A stretch of DNA of 5,083 bases. Source: an uncultured Desulfurellaceae bacterium. Its GTDB lineage: Bacteria > Campylobacterota_A > Desulfurellia > Desulfurellales > Hippeaceae. The stretch's first letter is position 1. The number at the start of each line of letters is the position of its first letter. A program made the position numbers and the translations under genes. Below, piece after piece: positions 1 through 5,083 of this stretch. The DNA is taken from the NCBI GenBank assembly GCA_913056505.1, contig CAJXLZ010000085.1, positions 1-5,083 of the forward strand. The letters are read 5' to 3'. Under the pieces are notes generated by a model that saw only the letters and a program-made list of their open reading frames with translations, ran no database searches and was not told where the DNA came from.

Positions 1-1
1 C

Positions 2-2101
2 TATATCGTCGCGGCATCGTATGGGCACATAAGGGATCTACCAAAAAGTTCATTTGGCGTAGATTTAGAAAACAGTTTCAAGCCCAAATATGTGGTGGCA
101 AAAGAGAAAAAACCTGTAGTAAATAACCTAAAAAAGCTATCCAAAAATGCCGAAGACATTTATATAGCAACTGATGAAGACAGGGAGGGGGAGGCGATAG
201 GCTGGCATATAATCCAAACTATTAAATTAAAACCGGATAGCGTAAAGAGAATAGTATTTCATGAAATTACAAAAACAGCTATATTAAATGCCATAAAAAA
301 CCCAAGAACCATAGATCTTTATATGGTAAATTCACAGGAAGCACGCAGAATATTGGATAGAATAGTCGGATACAAACTATCTCCGCTGCTGTCCAAAAAA
401 ATTAGAAGGGGATTATCAGCAGGACGTGTTCAGTCGGTTGCACTAAAACTTATCGTTGACAGGGAAAGAGAAATCGAAAAATTTATCCCCCAGGAATATT
501 GGACAATACATCTAACATTCTTAAATGAGATAGAAGCCACATTAACTCACATAGACAATAAAGCACTCGGTAAATTTTCTATAAAGGATAAAAAATCTGC
601 GGATAGCATAATAAAAGAGATAAAAAACGAACATTTTGTTATAGAATCCATAAACAACAGAAAAAGTTTAAAGAGAGCGGAGCCACCGTTTATCACAAGC
701 ACCCTTCAAATGAGTGCTTCATCACTGCTTGGATTTTCACCGAAAAAAACAATGTCTATAGCACAAAAACTATATGAAGGTATAGACATAGAAAAAACGA
801 GGATTGGTCTCATTACATATATGAGAACAGATTCGTTCAATATATCCAAAGATGCTCAAAATGCCGCATATGACTTATTAAATAGGCTTTTTGGTAATGA
901 CTATCTTCCGCCTAAACCTAATGTATATAAAACAAAATCAAAGACTGCTCAGGAAGCTCATGAAGCTATAAGGCCCACAGACCCCGGCAGACTGCCAGAT
1001 ATGGTTAAGAAATATCTTACAAATGATGAATTAAAATTATATACGCTAATTTGGAAACGTTTCATGGCAAGTCAAATGTCCCCTGCGAAATATAATACAC
1101 GCTCTATCATTTTTTCTTCAGACAGATTTAAGGCTAAAGCAAGCTACAGCGAGCTTATTTTTGATGGGTATCTAAGAGTATGGGACTACTCCAAAAATAA
1201 AAATGATAGAATCCCCAATATAAAAAATGGCGCTAATGCTGAACTCACCGATATTATACCCAAACAGCATTTTACGGAACCACCCCCCAGATTTAACGAA
1301 GGCAGCCTGATAAAAACACTGGAATCATACGATATTGGGCGTCCATCCACCTATGCAGCAATAATAGACACAATAATATCAAGGGGTTATGTAACCTTAA
1401 AAGATAAAAAGTTCTACCCTGAAGAGATAGGTATCATAACAAGCGATATGTTGAATAAGTTTTTCTCCGAGATTATTAATGTTAAATTTACAGCTCAAAT
1501 GGAGAACGGCTTAGACAAAATAGCACATAATAAAATGGATGAAGTAGAACTTCTAAATAAATTTTACGAAACCTTTAAAAAGTTGCTGGATGATGCATAT
1601 AAAAATATGGAAAAAATAAAGCCCGAGCCAGAAAAAACAGATATTGTATGCGACAAATGTGGTGCTCCAATGGTTATAAGAGAGGGGCGTTTTGGAAGAT
1701 TTTTGGCTTGTTCCAACTATCCGAAATGTAAAAATACAAAAGCACTTGATGAGGAAAAAACAGATATTATATGCGACAAATGTGGTGCTCCAATGGTTAT
1801 AAAATACTCAAAGAAGGGCAGTAAATTTTTGGCTTGTTCGAACTATCCGAAATGTAAAAATACAAAACCTTACCCGACAGGGCTGAAGTGTCCTGAATGC
1901 GGCGGTGATTTAATAGAATTCTCATCAAAAAGGGGGAAATTTTACGGATGTTCAAACTATCCTCAATGCAAATTCACAATTAAAGGACAACTGAAAAACG
2001 GCGAATGTCCCGAATGCGGATATACGTTATTGATAAAAAAGAAAGACGGGTGGCATTGTGCCAATAATAAATGCAGCTGTTTAGTTGATAAAGAGGGCTA
2101 A
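2..2101 (+). CDS. topA: DNA topoisomerase I (type IA), 5'-truncated by the window edge
   Basis: Type IA topoisomerase, which relaxes negative supercoils by cutting one strand through a 5'-phosphotyrosyl link. The frame is open from base 2 (699 codons visible) and its first residues, YIVAASYGHIRDLP, match the family's N-terminal region, so only about 15-20 residues, including the VESPAKAKTI-type motif, lie outside the window. Visible landmarks: the Toprim acidic motif TDEDREGE (170-193, Mg2+ binding), RRGLSAGRVQSVALK (about 407-451), and the active-site tyrosine in GLITYMRTDS (Tyr codon 818-820). Further on are QEAHEAIRPTDP (about 950-985), the YDIGRPSTYAAIIDTI block (about 1328-1375) and QMENGLDKIA (about 1496-1525). 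The C-terminus has four Cys4 zinc ribbons (1649-2074), the first two nearly identical. The gene is convergent with the atp operon and its TAA stop lies in a terminator palindrome. The identification is secure; the true start is not visible. Confidence 0.97.
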   Translation, partial: YIVAASYGHIRDLPKSSFGVDLENSFKPKYVVAKEKKPVVNNLKKLSKNAEDIYIATDEDREGEAIGWHIIQTIKLKPDSVKRIVFHEITKTAILNAIKNPRTIDLYMVNSQEARRILDRIVGYKLSPLLSKKIRRGLSAGRVQSVALKLIVDREREIEKFIPQEYWTIHLTFLNEIEATLTHIDNKALGKFSIKDKKSADSIIKEIKNEHFVIESINNRKSLKRAEPPFITSTLQMSASSLLGFSPKKTMSIAQKLYEGIDIEKTRIGLITYMRTDSFNISKDAQNAAYDLLNRLFGNDYLPPKPNVYKTKSKTAQEAHEAIRPTDPGRLPDMVKKYLTNDELKLYTLIWKRFMASQMSPAKYNTRSIIFSSDRFKAKASYSELIFDGYLRVWDYSKNKNDRIPNIKNGANAELTDIIPKQHFTEPPPRFNEGSLIKTLESYDIGRPSTYAAIIDTIISRGYVTLKDKKFYPEEIGIITSDMLNKFFSEIINVKFTAQMENGLDKIAHNKMDEVELLNKFYETFKKLLDDAYKNMEKIKPEPEKTDIVCDKCGAPMVIREGRFGRFLACSNYPKCKNTKALDEEKTDIICDKCGAPMVIKYSKKGSKFLACSNYPKCKNTKPYPTGLKCPECGGDLIEFSSKRGKFYGCSNYPQCKFTIKGQLKNGECPECGYTLLIKKKDGWHCANNKCSCLVDKEG
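1631..1741 (+). repeat. Direct repeat, copy 1 (TopA zinc ribbon 1)
   Basis: Positions 1631-1679 match 1754-1802 with one difference in 49 bases (Val versus Ile codon). Positions 1699-1741 match 1825-1867 with one difference in 43 bases (synonymous Ser codon). The central 19 bases (1680-1698) are unlike the corresponding 22 bases of copy 2. The spacing is 123 bp on the left arm and 126 bp on the right, so the reading frame is kept. Confidence 0.93.
1649..2074 (+). other. Four tandem C-terminal zinc-ribbon modules of TopA
   Basis: Each module has the form CxxC-(n)-C-x4-5-C. Module 1 (1649-1729) and module 2 (1772-1855) both begin CDKCGAPMVI and end ACSNYPKC. Module 3 (1889-1969) runs from CPEC to GCSNYPQC. 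Module 4 (2006-2074) is more divergent, CPEC followed by CANNKC, with an extra cysteine two residues later. In known TopA proteins these C-terminal ribbons bind single-stranded DNA and can contact RNA polymerase; the same role is inferred here. The number of ribbons varies among bacteria, so four is within the family's range. Confidence 0.9.
1754..1867 (+). repeat. Direct repeat, copy 2 (TopA zinc ribbon 2)
   Basis: Second copy of the in-frame zinc-ribbon duplication, one codon longer than copy 1 because of its diverged centre (1803-1824, encoding KYSKKGS in place of REGRFG). Both flanking arms are nearly identical to copy 1 at the nucleotide level, including synonymous positions. This implies recent duplication or continuing gene conversion rather than protein-level constraint alone. 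Confidence 0.93.
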
Positions 2102-2113
2102 TTAGCCCTCTTT
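2090..2113. terminator. Bidirectional intrinsic terminator between topA and atpE
   Basis: A perfect 24-bp palindrome with 12-bp arms (AAAGAGGGCTAA and its complement, centred between 2101 and 2102). It can fold as a 10-bp stem with an AATT loop that has A on its 5' side and T on its 3' side in both orientations. It lies between convergent genes, contains the topA TAA stop (2099-2101), and starts 8 bases beyond the end of the atpE stop codon on the - strand. The terminal T run is short (three bases within the stem) on either strand, so the termination call rests mainly on the hairpin and its position. Confidence 0.8.
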
Positions 2114-2121
2114 CATCTGTG

Positions 2122-2469
2122 TTAGACGTGAAACGGATTTGTGTAGAGAACAATTAGAACTATAACAAGCATGTATATAACCAAAGACTCGATCATAGCC
2201 AAACCGATCATCATAATGGTCAGCAATTTTCCGGATAAACCAGGGTTTCTCGCTGTTCCAAGCACGGTTCCATTAACCGCATGCCCCTGGCCTATTCCTC
2301 CTCCGCCTGCTGCCAATCCAAGGCCTATTGCAGCCCCCATAGCAACAAACATATAGTATTTCTTCAACACAATCTCTCCTGCTGTAGCAGCTGTCTGTGC
2401 ATCACCTGCAAATACAGGAATAGAAACAACCATAGCAAACAACACCATCAGCCAAACTTTACCACTCAT
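2122..2469 (-). CDS. atpE: F-type ATP synthase subunit c (c-ring proteolipid) with N-terminal signal peptide
   Basis: 115-residue subunit that oligomerises into the rotating Fo ring and carries the transported ion. Residues 1-21 (MSGKVWLMVL through IPVFA) look like a cleavable signal peptide with a VFA|GD site. The mature part would be about 94 residues, two transmembrane helices joined by the polar loop ARNPG (73-77). The ion-binding carboxylate is Glu94 in MIGLAMIESLVIY, with Ser95, Tyr99 and, from helix 1, Gln61 in GIGQG. These correspond by spacing to Gln32, Glu65, Ser66 and Tyr70 of the Ilyobacter tartaricus Na+ ring; the residue at the Thr67 position is Leu96. The start at 2469 is chosen over an in-frame ATG 9 codons upstream because a strong Shine-Dalgarno lies 5-6 bases before it. 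It is last in the hemL-atpZ-atpI-atpB-atpE unit. Similar signal-bearing c subunits are known in Campylobacterota. Confidence 0.95.
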   Translation of the reverse strand: MSGKVWLMVLFAMVVSIPVFAGDAQTAATAGEIVLKKYYMFVAMGAAIGLGLAAGGGGIGQGHAVNGTVLGTARNPGLSGKLLTIMMIGLAMIESLVIYMLVIVLIVLYTNPFHV

Positions 2470-2474
2470 AACAA

Positions 2475-2482
2475 ACCTCCTC
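2475..2482 (-). promoter_or_regulatory. Strong ribosome binding site of atpE
   Basis: On the - strand the sequence reads GAGGAGGT, about 5 bases before the ATG at 2469, an extended match to the anti-Shine-Dalgarno. It is preceded by a 30-base A/T-rich unstructured leader (2483-2516) after the atpB stop. It decides the atpE start: the ATG at 2494-2496 lies upstream of this site. A strong site fits the need for many c subunits per complex. Confidence 0.88.
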
Positions 2483-2516
2483 ACAAAATATCTCAAAAAT
2501 ACAGTAATCTTCTTAT

Positions 2517-3185
2517 TTAAGCCTCATGGCTTACAGCAGCCGATATATAAAGAGTACTCAAAAGGGCAAAAATAAAGGCCTGCAGCACAGCGGACAAAAG
2601 CACTAAAGCCATAATCGGCAAAGGAATTAACCATGGAGCCAAAAAAAACATTATTGCAAGCAGCAGATCATCGCCACCGATATTGCCGAACAACCTGACG
2701 GACAGCGATAATATTCTTGCAAAATGGCCTATAATCTCTACGGGCAGCATTAACGGCACAAGCCACCATACAGGACCCATAAATTGTTTTACATACCGAA
2801 ATCCATGAGTTTTAATGCCAAGAAACTGATAGTACACAAACACCAAAATAGCCATCGCTATAGTTGTGTTCCAACTGGATGTCGGCGGCGTGAAATATGG
2901 TATTAACTCCGTTATATTAGCAAAGAAAATGAATATACCAAGCGTTGCTATTAATTTAAAATGTTTTTTCGTTTCTTTTTCACCCAATATATCCTCGACA
3001 AAACCGTAAATACCCTCCACAATAGCTTCAACAACGTTCTGAAAACCCGAAGGCATAACCTTTAAAGTCAATCTTGCAAACAGAGCGAACAGCACTATTA
3101 CGGACATGACAAACCATGTAAATACAATATAACCGGGCAACCCGGTAGTATGAATTATAAAATCCAAAAATGTTGGGGCTTCCAT
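2517..3185 (-). CDS. atpB: F-type ATP synthase subunit a
   Basis: 222-residue integral membrane stator subunit that forms the two half-channels against the c ring. About five to six hydrophobic segments are visible (around 18-40, 78-98, 107-124, 137-156, 174-195 and 195-217). The essential arginine is Arg164 in LSVRLFGN (Arg210 in E. coli). Glu150 lies 14 residues before it, like E. coli Glu196. Gln202 in LQAFIFALLSTLYI corresponds to E. coli Gln252. The ITELIPYFTPPTSSWNTT block (91-108) is typical of the family. At the position of E. coli Glu219 there is Asp173, within GGDDLL. The start has a GGAGGA site six bases upstream and lies 14 bases after the atpI stop. It is followed by atpE after 47 bases, the usual a-then-c order. 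Confidence 0.97.
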   Translation of the reverse strand: MEAPTFLDFIIHTTGLPGYIVFTWFVMSVIVLFALFARLTLKVMPSGFQNVVEAIVEGIYGFVEDILGEKETKKHFKLIATLGIFIFFANITELIPYFTPPTSSWNTTIAMAILVFVYYQFLGIKTHGFRYVKQFMGPVWWLVPLMLPVEIIGHFARILSLSVRLFGNIGGDDLLLAIMFFLAPWLIPLPIMALVLLSAVLQAFIFALLSTLYISAAVSHEA

Positions 3186-3191
3186 CTACAA

Positions 3192-3197
3192 TCCTCC
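3192..3197 (-). promoter_or_regulatory. Ribosome binding site of atpB
   Basis: GGAGGA on the - strand, six bases before the ATG at 3185 and inside the 14-base gap after the atpI stop. It supports the MEAPTFLDF start of subunit a. Confidence 0.85.
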
Positions 3198-3199
3198 AA

Positions 3200-3553
3200 T
3201 TACGATACAATATCTTTTTTAAAATAAACAAACACACCCAATACAGCTATAGATACAGGCACAACAGATAAACCGGCTATAATGCCCAACGGATTTAATC
3301 CTGATAAAAATAGAGCGAATATTACCAAACCAACAACGGCATATCTGATAACGTTCTGAAAGAAAGAAAACTTTGTCTTTCTAACCCATCTATAAGCCAT
3401 AATTTTAATTAAAAACCAATCGGCTACACTTACTAATGCACCAAAAAAACTCGCAAGTAGATACCTCATTCCGCATACAAGACAACATACCAACGCTGTG
3501 AAAATATACACTATCACAAAGGTTATTTCAAGTTTTTTTGTTGTTATGCTCAT
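3200..3553 (-). CDS. atpI: AtpI-like ATP synthase-associated membrane protein
   Basis: 117-residue hydrophobic protein with four likely transmembrane segments (about 9-28, 30-52, 66-84, 88-110), a basic N-terminus and a short basic C-terminal tail (YFKKDIVS). Length, topology, the GALVSVADWFLIK and RYAVVGLVI blocks, the NPLGIIAGLSVVP segment in the last hairpin, and the position immediately before atpB all fit the ATP synthase protein I family. In studied bacteria this protein helps c-ring assembly and may act with AtpZ in Mg2+/Ca2+ handling; that role is inferred here. The gene overlaps atpZ by 26 bases and has no clear Shine-Dalgarno, so translation is probably coupled. Three cysteines (23, 24 and 27) cluster in the first hydrophobic region, with no known role. 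The family call relies partly on context because AtpI sequences are poorly conserved. Confidence 0.82.
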   Translation of the reverse strand: MSITTKKLEITFVIVYIFTALVCCLVCGMRYLLASFFGALVSVADWFLIKIMAYRWVRKTKFSFFQNVIRYAVVGLVIFALFLSGLNPLGIIAGLSVVPVSIAVLGVFVYFKKDIVS

Positions 3554-3776
3554 TATTTTTAAATCTTTTATATCCTTTATACATATTTTCGAACCCCGCC
3601 ACTATACCAAAAAATAAAAATATCAAAAACCCCCATGGGTGTGTAGAGGGAAATTTTTTATCTATCCATAAACCTATGGCTCCACCTATAATAACAGACA
3701 AAACCATACTAAATCCAATAGAAGCAGCCTCATAAAGACCAAAATAAAATTTTTTGTTGTCTTTATCTTTTTTCAT
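3528..3776 (-). CDS. atpZ: AtpZ family small membrane protein
   Basis: 82-residue protein with a highly charged N-terminus (MKKDKDNKK), two transmembrane helices (about 14-36 and 48-65) and a basic, Asn-rich C-terminal tail. The GGAIGLWIDKKFPSTHP motif at the end of helix 1 and FFGIVAGFENMYKGYKR at the end of helix 2 are characteristic of the AtpZ/AtpI two-helix family found before Fo genes. In Bacillus, AtpZ acts with AtpI in ATP synthase biogenesis and divalent cation transport; the same is inferred here. The start codon overlaps the hemL stop (ATGA), with no separate Shine-Dalgarno, so it is probably translated by re-initiation. The last 26 bases overlap atpI, which starts in another frame. 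Confidence 0.87.
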   Translation of the reverse strand: MKKDKDNKKFYFGLYEAASIGFSMVLSVIIGGAIGLWIDKKFPSTHPWGFLIFLFFGIVAGFENMYKGYKRFKNNEHNNKKT

Positions 3777-5074
3777 ATATACAATGGCTTATTGGACATA
3801 GTTTTGAACACCTCTTCTGCAGCTTCTATTGTGTTTTCAATATCTTTATCGGTATGACATATGCCTATAAAATTTGATTCAAATTGGGACGGCGGTAAAT
3901 AGATACCTCGGTTAAGCATACCTATAAAGTAATTTTTAAATAGTGCCGTATCGCTCTTTAAAACATCAGAATAATTTAAAGGCGTTTTATCATTAAAAAA
4001 TAGGCTAAACATAGAACCTATGGATGATTCGCTAAGTGGTATTCCATATTGATAAGCCAGCCCCATTATCCTCGATACAAGTTTTTGTGTATTAAGCTTT
4101 AGCTGATCATATGGTCTTGTACTATTAAGAATATCCAATGTTGCTATGCCTGCTGCCATACCTACAGGATTGCCCGAGAGCGTACCTGCTTGATATACAT
4201 CTCCTTTGGGAGATATAAAATCCATAATTTCCTTACTTGCTCCATACGCAGCCACTGGAAAACCGCCACCTATAACTTTCCCTAATACTGTAATATCAGG
4301 ATTTATGCCAAATATGTGCTGTGCGCCGCCATATGTTATTCTGAATCCTGTCATTACCTCATCAACTATCAGCAAACTTCCATATTTTTGTGTAATCTCA
4401 CGTAAAAATTGAAGAAACCCGCTTTGAGGCTTTACAACGCCCATATTTCCTGCAACAGGCTCAACAATTATACATGCTATAGTATCGCCAAATTTTTTGA
4501 ATATAGATTCAACGCCATCTAAATCGTTATACTCCGCAAGTAGTGTATGCTTTGCAAAATCTTGGGGTACACCTTTGCTCGAAGGAACACCGAATGTACT
4601 AGCGCCACTGCCTGCTCCAACCAATAGTCCGTCTGAATGACCGTGGTAACAACCTATAAATTTTAATACATTATCCCTGTTTGTAACGCCGCGTGCTAAA
4701 CGTATAGCGCTCATCGCAGCCTCTGTGCCGGAATTTACAAATCTTACCTCATCTATTGAGTCGAAGGCTTTGACAATTCTTTTTGCAAGCTCCGTCTCCA
4801 AAACATTGGGTGCTCCAAAACCTATACCATTTTCCAATGTCTCTTTAACCTTTTTTAAAACCTCACTGTTAGCATGGCCCACAATAGCAGGTCCCCAGCT
4901 GCCTACATAATCTATAAATTCATTATTATCCTCATCAAATATATGTGAGCCTCTGCCATATTTTATAAATAAAGGGTTTGCATCTACAGATTTAAACGCG
5001 CGCACGGGGCTATCTACGCCGCTTGCTATATATTTCTGCGCTTCCTTAAACAGTTTCTGACTTTCTTCAAACAT
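3773..5074 (-). CDS. hemL: Glutamate-1-semialdehyde 2,1-aminomutase
   Basis: 433-residue cytosolic PLP enzyme converting glutamate-1-semialdehyde to 5-aminolevulinate, the last step of the C5 route from glutamyl-tRNA that feeds haem and other tetrapyrroles. It is full length (family about 425-435). Visible features: SGVDSPVRAF (18-27), YVGSWGPAIVGHA (56-68), NSGTEAAMSAIRLAR (114-128, cofactor phosphate region), YHGHSDGLLVGAGSG (143-157), VEPVAGNMG (204-212), DEVMTGFR (238-245) and the Schiff-base lysine Lys266 in LGKVIGGGFPV. YQAGTLSGNPVGMAAG follows, as expected. The specific HemL signatures distinguish it from ornithine or acetylornithine aminotransferases. It is first of the genes visible on the - strand and overlaps atpZ by four bases. 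The promoter and any upstream gene lie beyond the right edge. Confidence 0.97.
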   Translation of the reverse strand: MFEESQKLFKEAQKYIASGVDSPVRAFKSVDANPLFIKYGRGSHIFDEDNNEFIDYVGSWGPAIVGHANSEVLKKVKETLENGIGFGAPNVLETELAKRIVKAFDSIDEVRFVNSGTEAAMSAIRLARGVTNRDNVLKFIGCYHGHSDGLLVGAGSGASTFGVPSSKGVPQDFAKHTLLAEYNDLDGVESIFKKFGDTIACIIVEPVAGNMGVVKPQSGFLQFLREITQKYGSLLIVDEVMTGFRITYGGAQHIFGINPDITVLGKVIGGGFPVAAYGASKEIMDFISPKGDVYQAGTLSGNPVGMAAGIATLDILNSTRPYDQLKLNTQKLVSRIMGLAYQYGIPLSESSIGSMFSLFFNDKTPLNYSDVLKSDTALFKNYFIGMLNRGIYLPPSQFESNFIGICHTDKDIENTIEAAEEVFKTMSNKPLYI

Positions 5075-5078
5075 GGCA

Positions 5079-5083
5079 TCACC
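5079..5083 (-). promoter_or_regulatory. Probable ribosome binding site of hemL (cut by window end)
   Basis: The last bases read GGTGA on the - strand, four bases before the hemL ATG at 5074, a reasonable Shine-Dalgarno core. The rest of the site and the upstream region are outside the window. Confidence 0.5.

Noticed and set aside
92..94. GTG as the start codon of topA
   Set aside because: The same frame is open back to base 2 and encodes conserved TopA sequence (YGHIRDLP) upstream, so the gene starts outside the window.
2470..2496. In-frame ATG at 2494-2496 giving a 124-residue subunit c
   Set aside because: The strong Shine-Dalgarno (2475-2482) lies inside this extension and points to the ATG at 2469. 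The extra residues MRYFVRRFV would put a basic stretch before an already complete signal peptide.
2470..2516. Possible promoter or riboswitch between atpB and atpE
   Set aside because: The 47-base gap holds only an A/T-rich leader and the Shine-Dalgarno. There is no convincing -35/-10 pair or stable hairpin.
2171..2520. Open frames on the + strand opposite atpE (2171-2356 and 2281-2520)
   Set aside because: They are antisense to the conserved subunit c. Their Pro-, Cys- and Ser-rich translations are what Gly-rich and hydrophobic codons give on the opposite strand, and neither has a ribosome site I can support.
3028..3237. Alternative - strand frame overlapping the atpB start and atpI end
   Set aside because: It lies in another frame across two clearly conserved genes and resembles no known family.
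3538..3735. Open frame on the + strand opposite atpZ
   Set aside because: It is a shadow of the AtpZ coding frame, with no family resemblance.
4206..4910. Open frames on the + strand opposite hemL (4206-4412 and 4725-4910)
   Set aside because: They are antisense to well-conserved parts of HemL, with no plausible start signals or recognisable product.
1..5083. Defence system, mobile element, CRISPR array or other novel system
   Set aside because: All of the sequence is accounted for by six housekeeping genes and short gaps. There are no transposase or nuclease genes, spacer arrays or terminal inverted repeats, and base composition is even by eye.

Overview
This is a compact, AT-rich bacterial window with almost no non-coding sequence and two convergent transcription units. 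The + strand carries the 3' part of topA (DNA topoisomerase I), running off the left edge. The - strand carries a tightly packed set read from right to left: hemL, atpZ, atpI, atpB, atpE. The two units meet at about 2102-2121, where a perfect 24-bp palindrome sits on the topA stop codon and just past the atpE stop.

The gene content suggests a low-GC Gram-negative bacterium. The order hemL-atpZ-atpI-atpB-atpE, with Fo subunits a and c apart from the b subunit and F1 genes, is from memory like that of Geobacter-type Desulfobacterota. A signal-peptide-bearing subunit c resembles Campylobacterota, including Helicobacter. Lineages such as Desulfurella/Hippea, other Desulfobacterota or Deferribacterota would fit; the sequence alone does not settle which.

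Layout: 2-2101 topA, lacking only about 15-20 N-terminal residues and ending in four Cys4 zinc-ribbon modules, the first two a near-identical tandem duplication; 2090-2113 shared terminator; 2122-2469 atpE (c ring); 2517-3185 atpB (subunit a); 3200-3553 atpI; 3528-3776 atpZ; 3773-5074 hemL (tetrapyrrole synthesis). Overlaps of 4 nt (hemL/atpZ) and 26 nt (atpZ/atpI), and a 14-nt gap (atpI/atpB), indicate one co-transcribed, translationally coupled unit. Only atpB and atpE, whose products form the ion path, have strong Shine-Dalgarno sites; that of atpE is the strongest, as expected for a subunit needed in many copies.

Subunits a and c form the membrane ion-translocating part of the F-type ATP synthase, and AtpI and AtpZ are small membrane proteins linked to its assembly. 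HemL makes 5-aminolevulinate for haem, which links the operon loosely to respiratory energy conversion. I see no mobile element, CRISPR array, RNA gene or novel multi-gene system. The points most worth a second look are the mosaic zinc-ribbon duplication in topA, the partial Na+-type ligand set in subunit c, and the stop-codon-overlapping bidirectional terminator.
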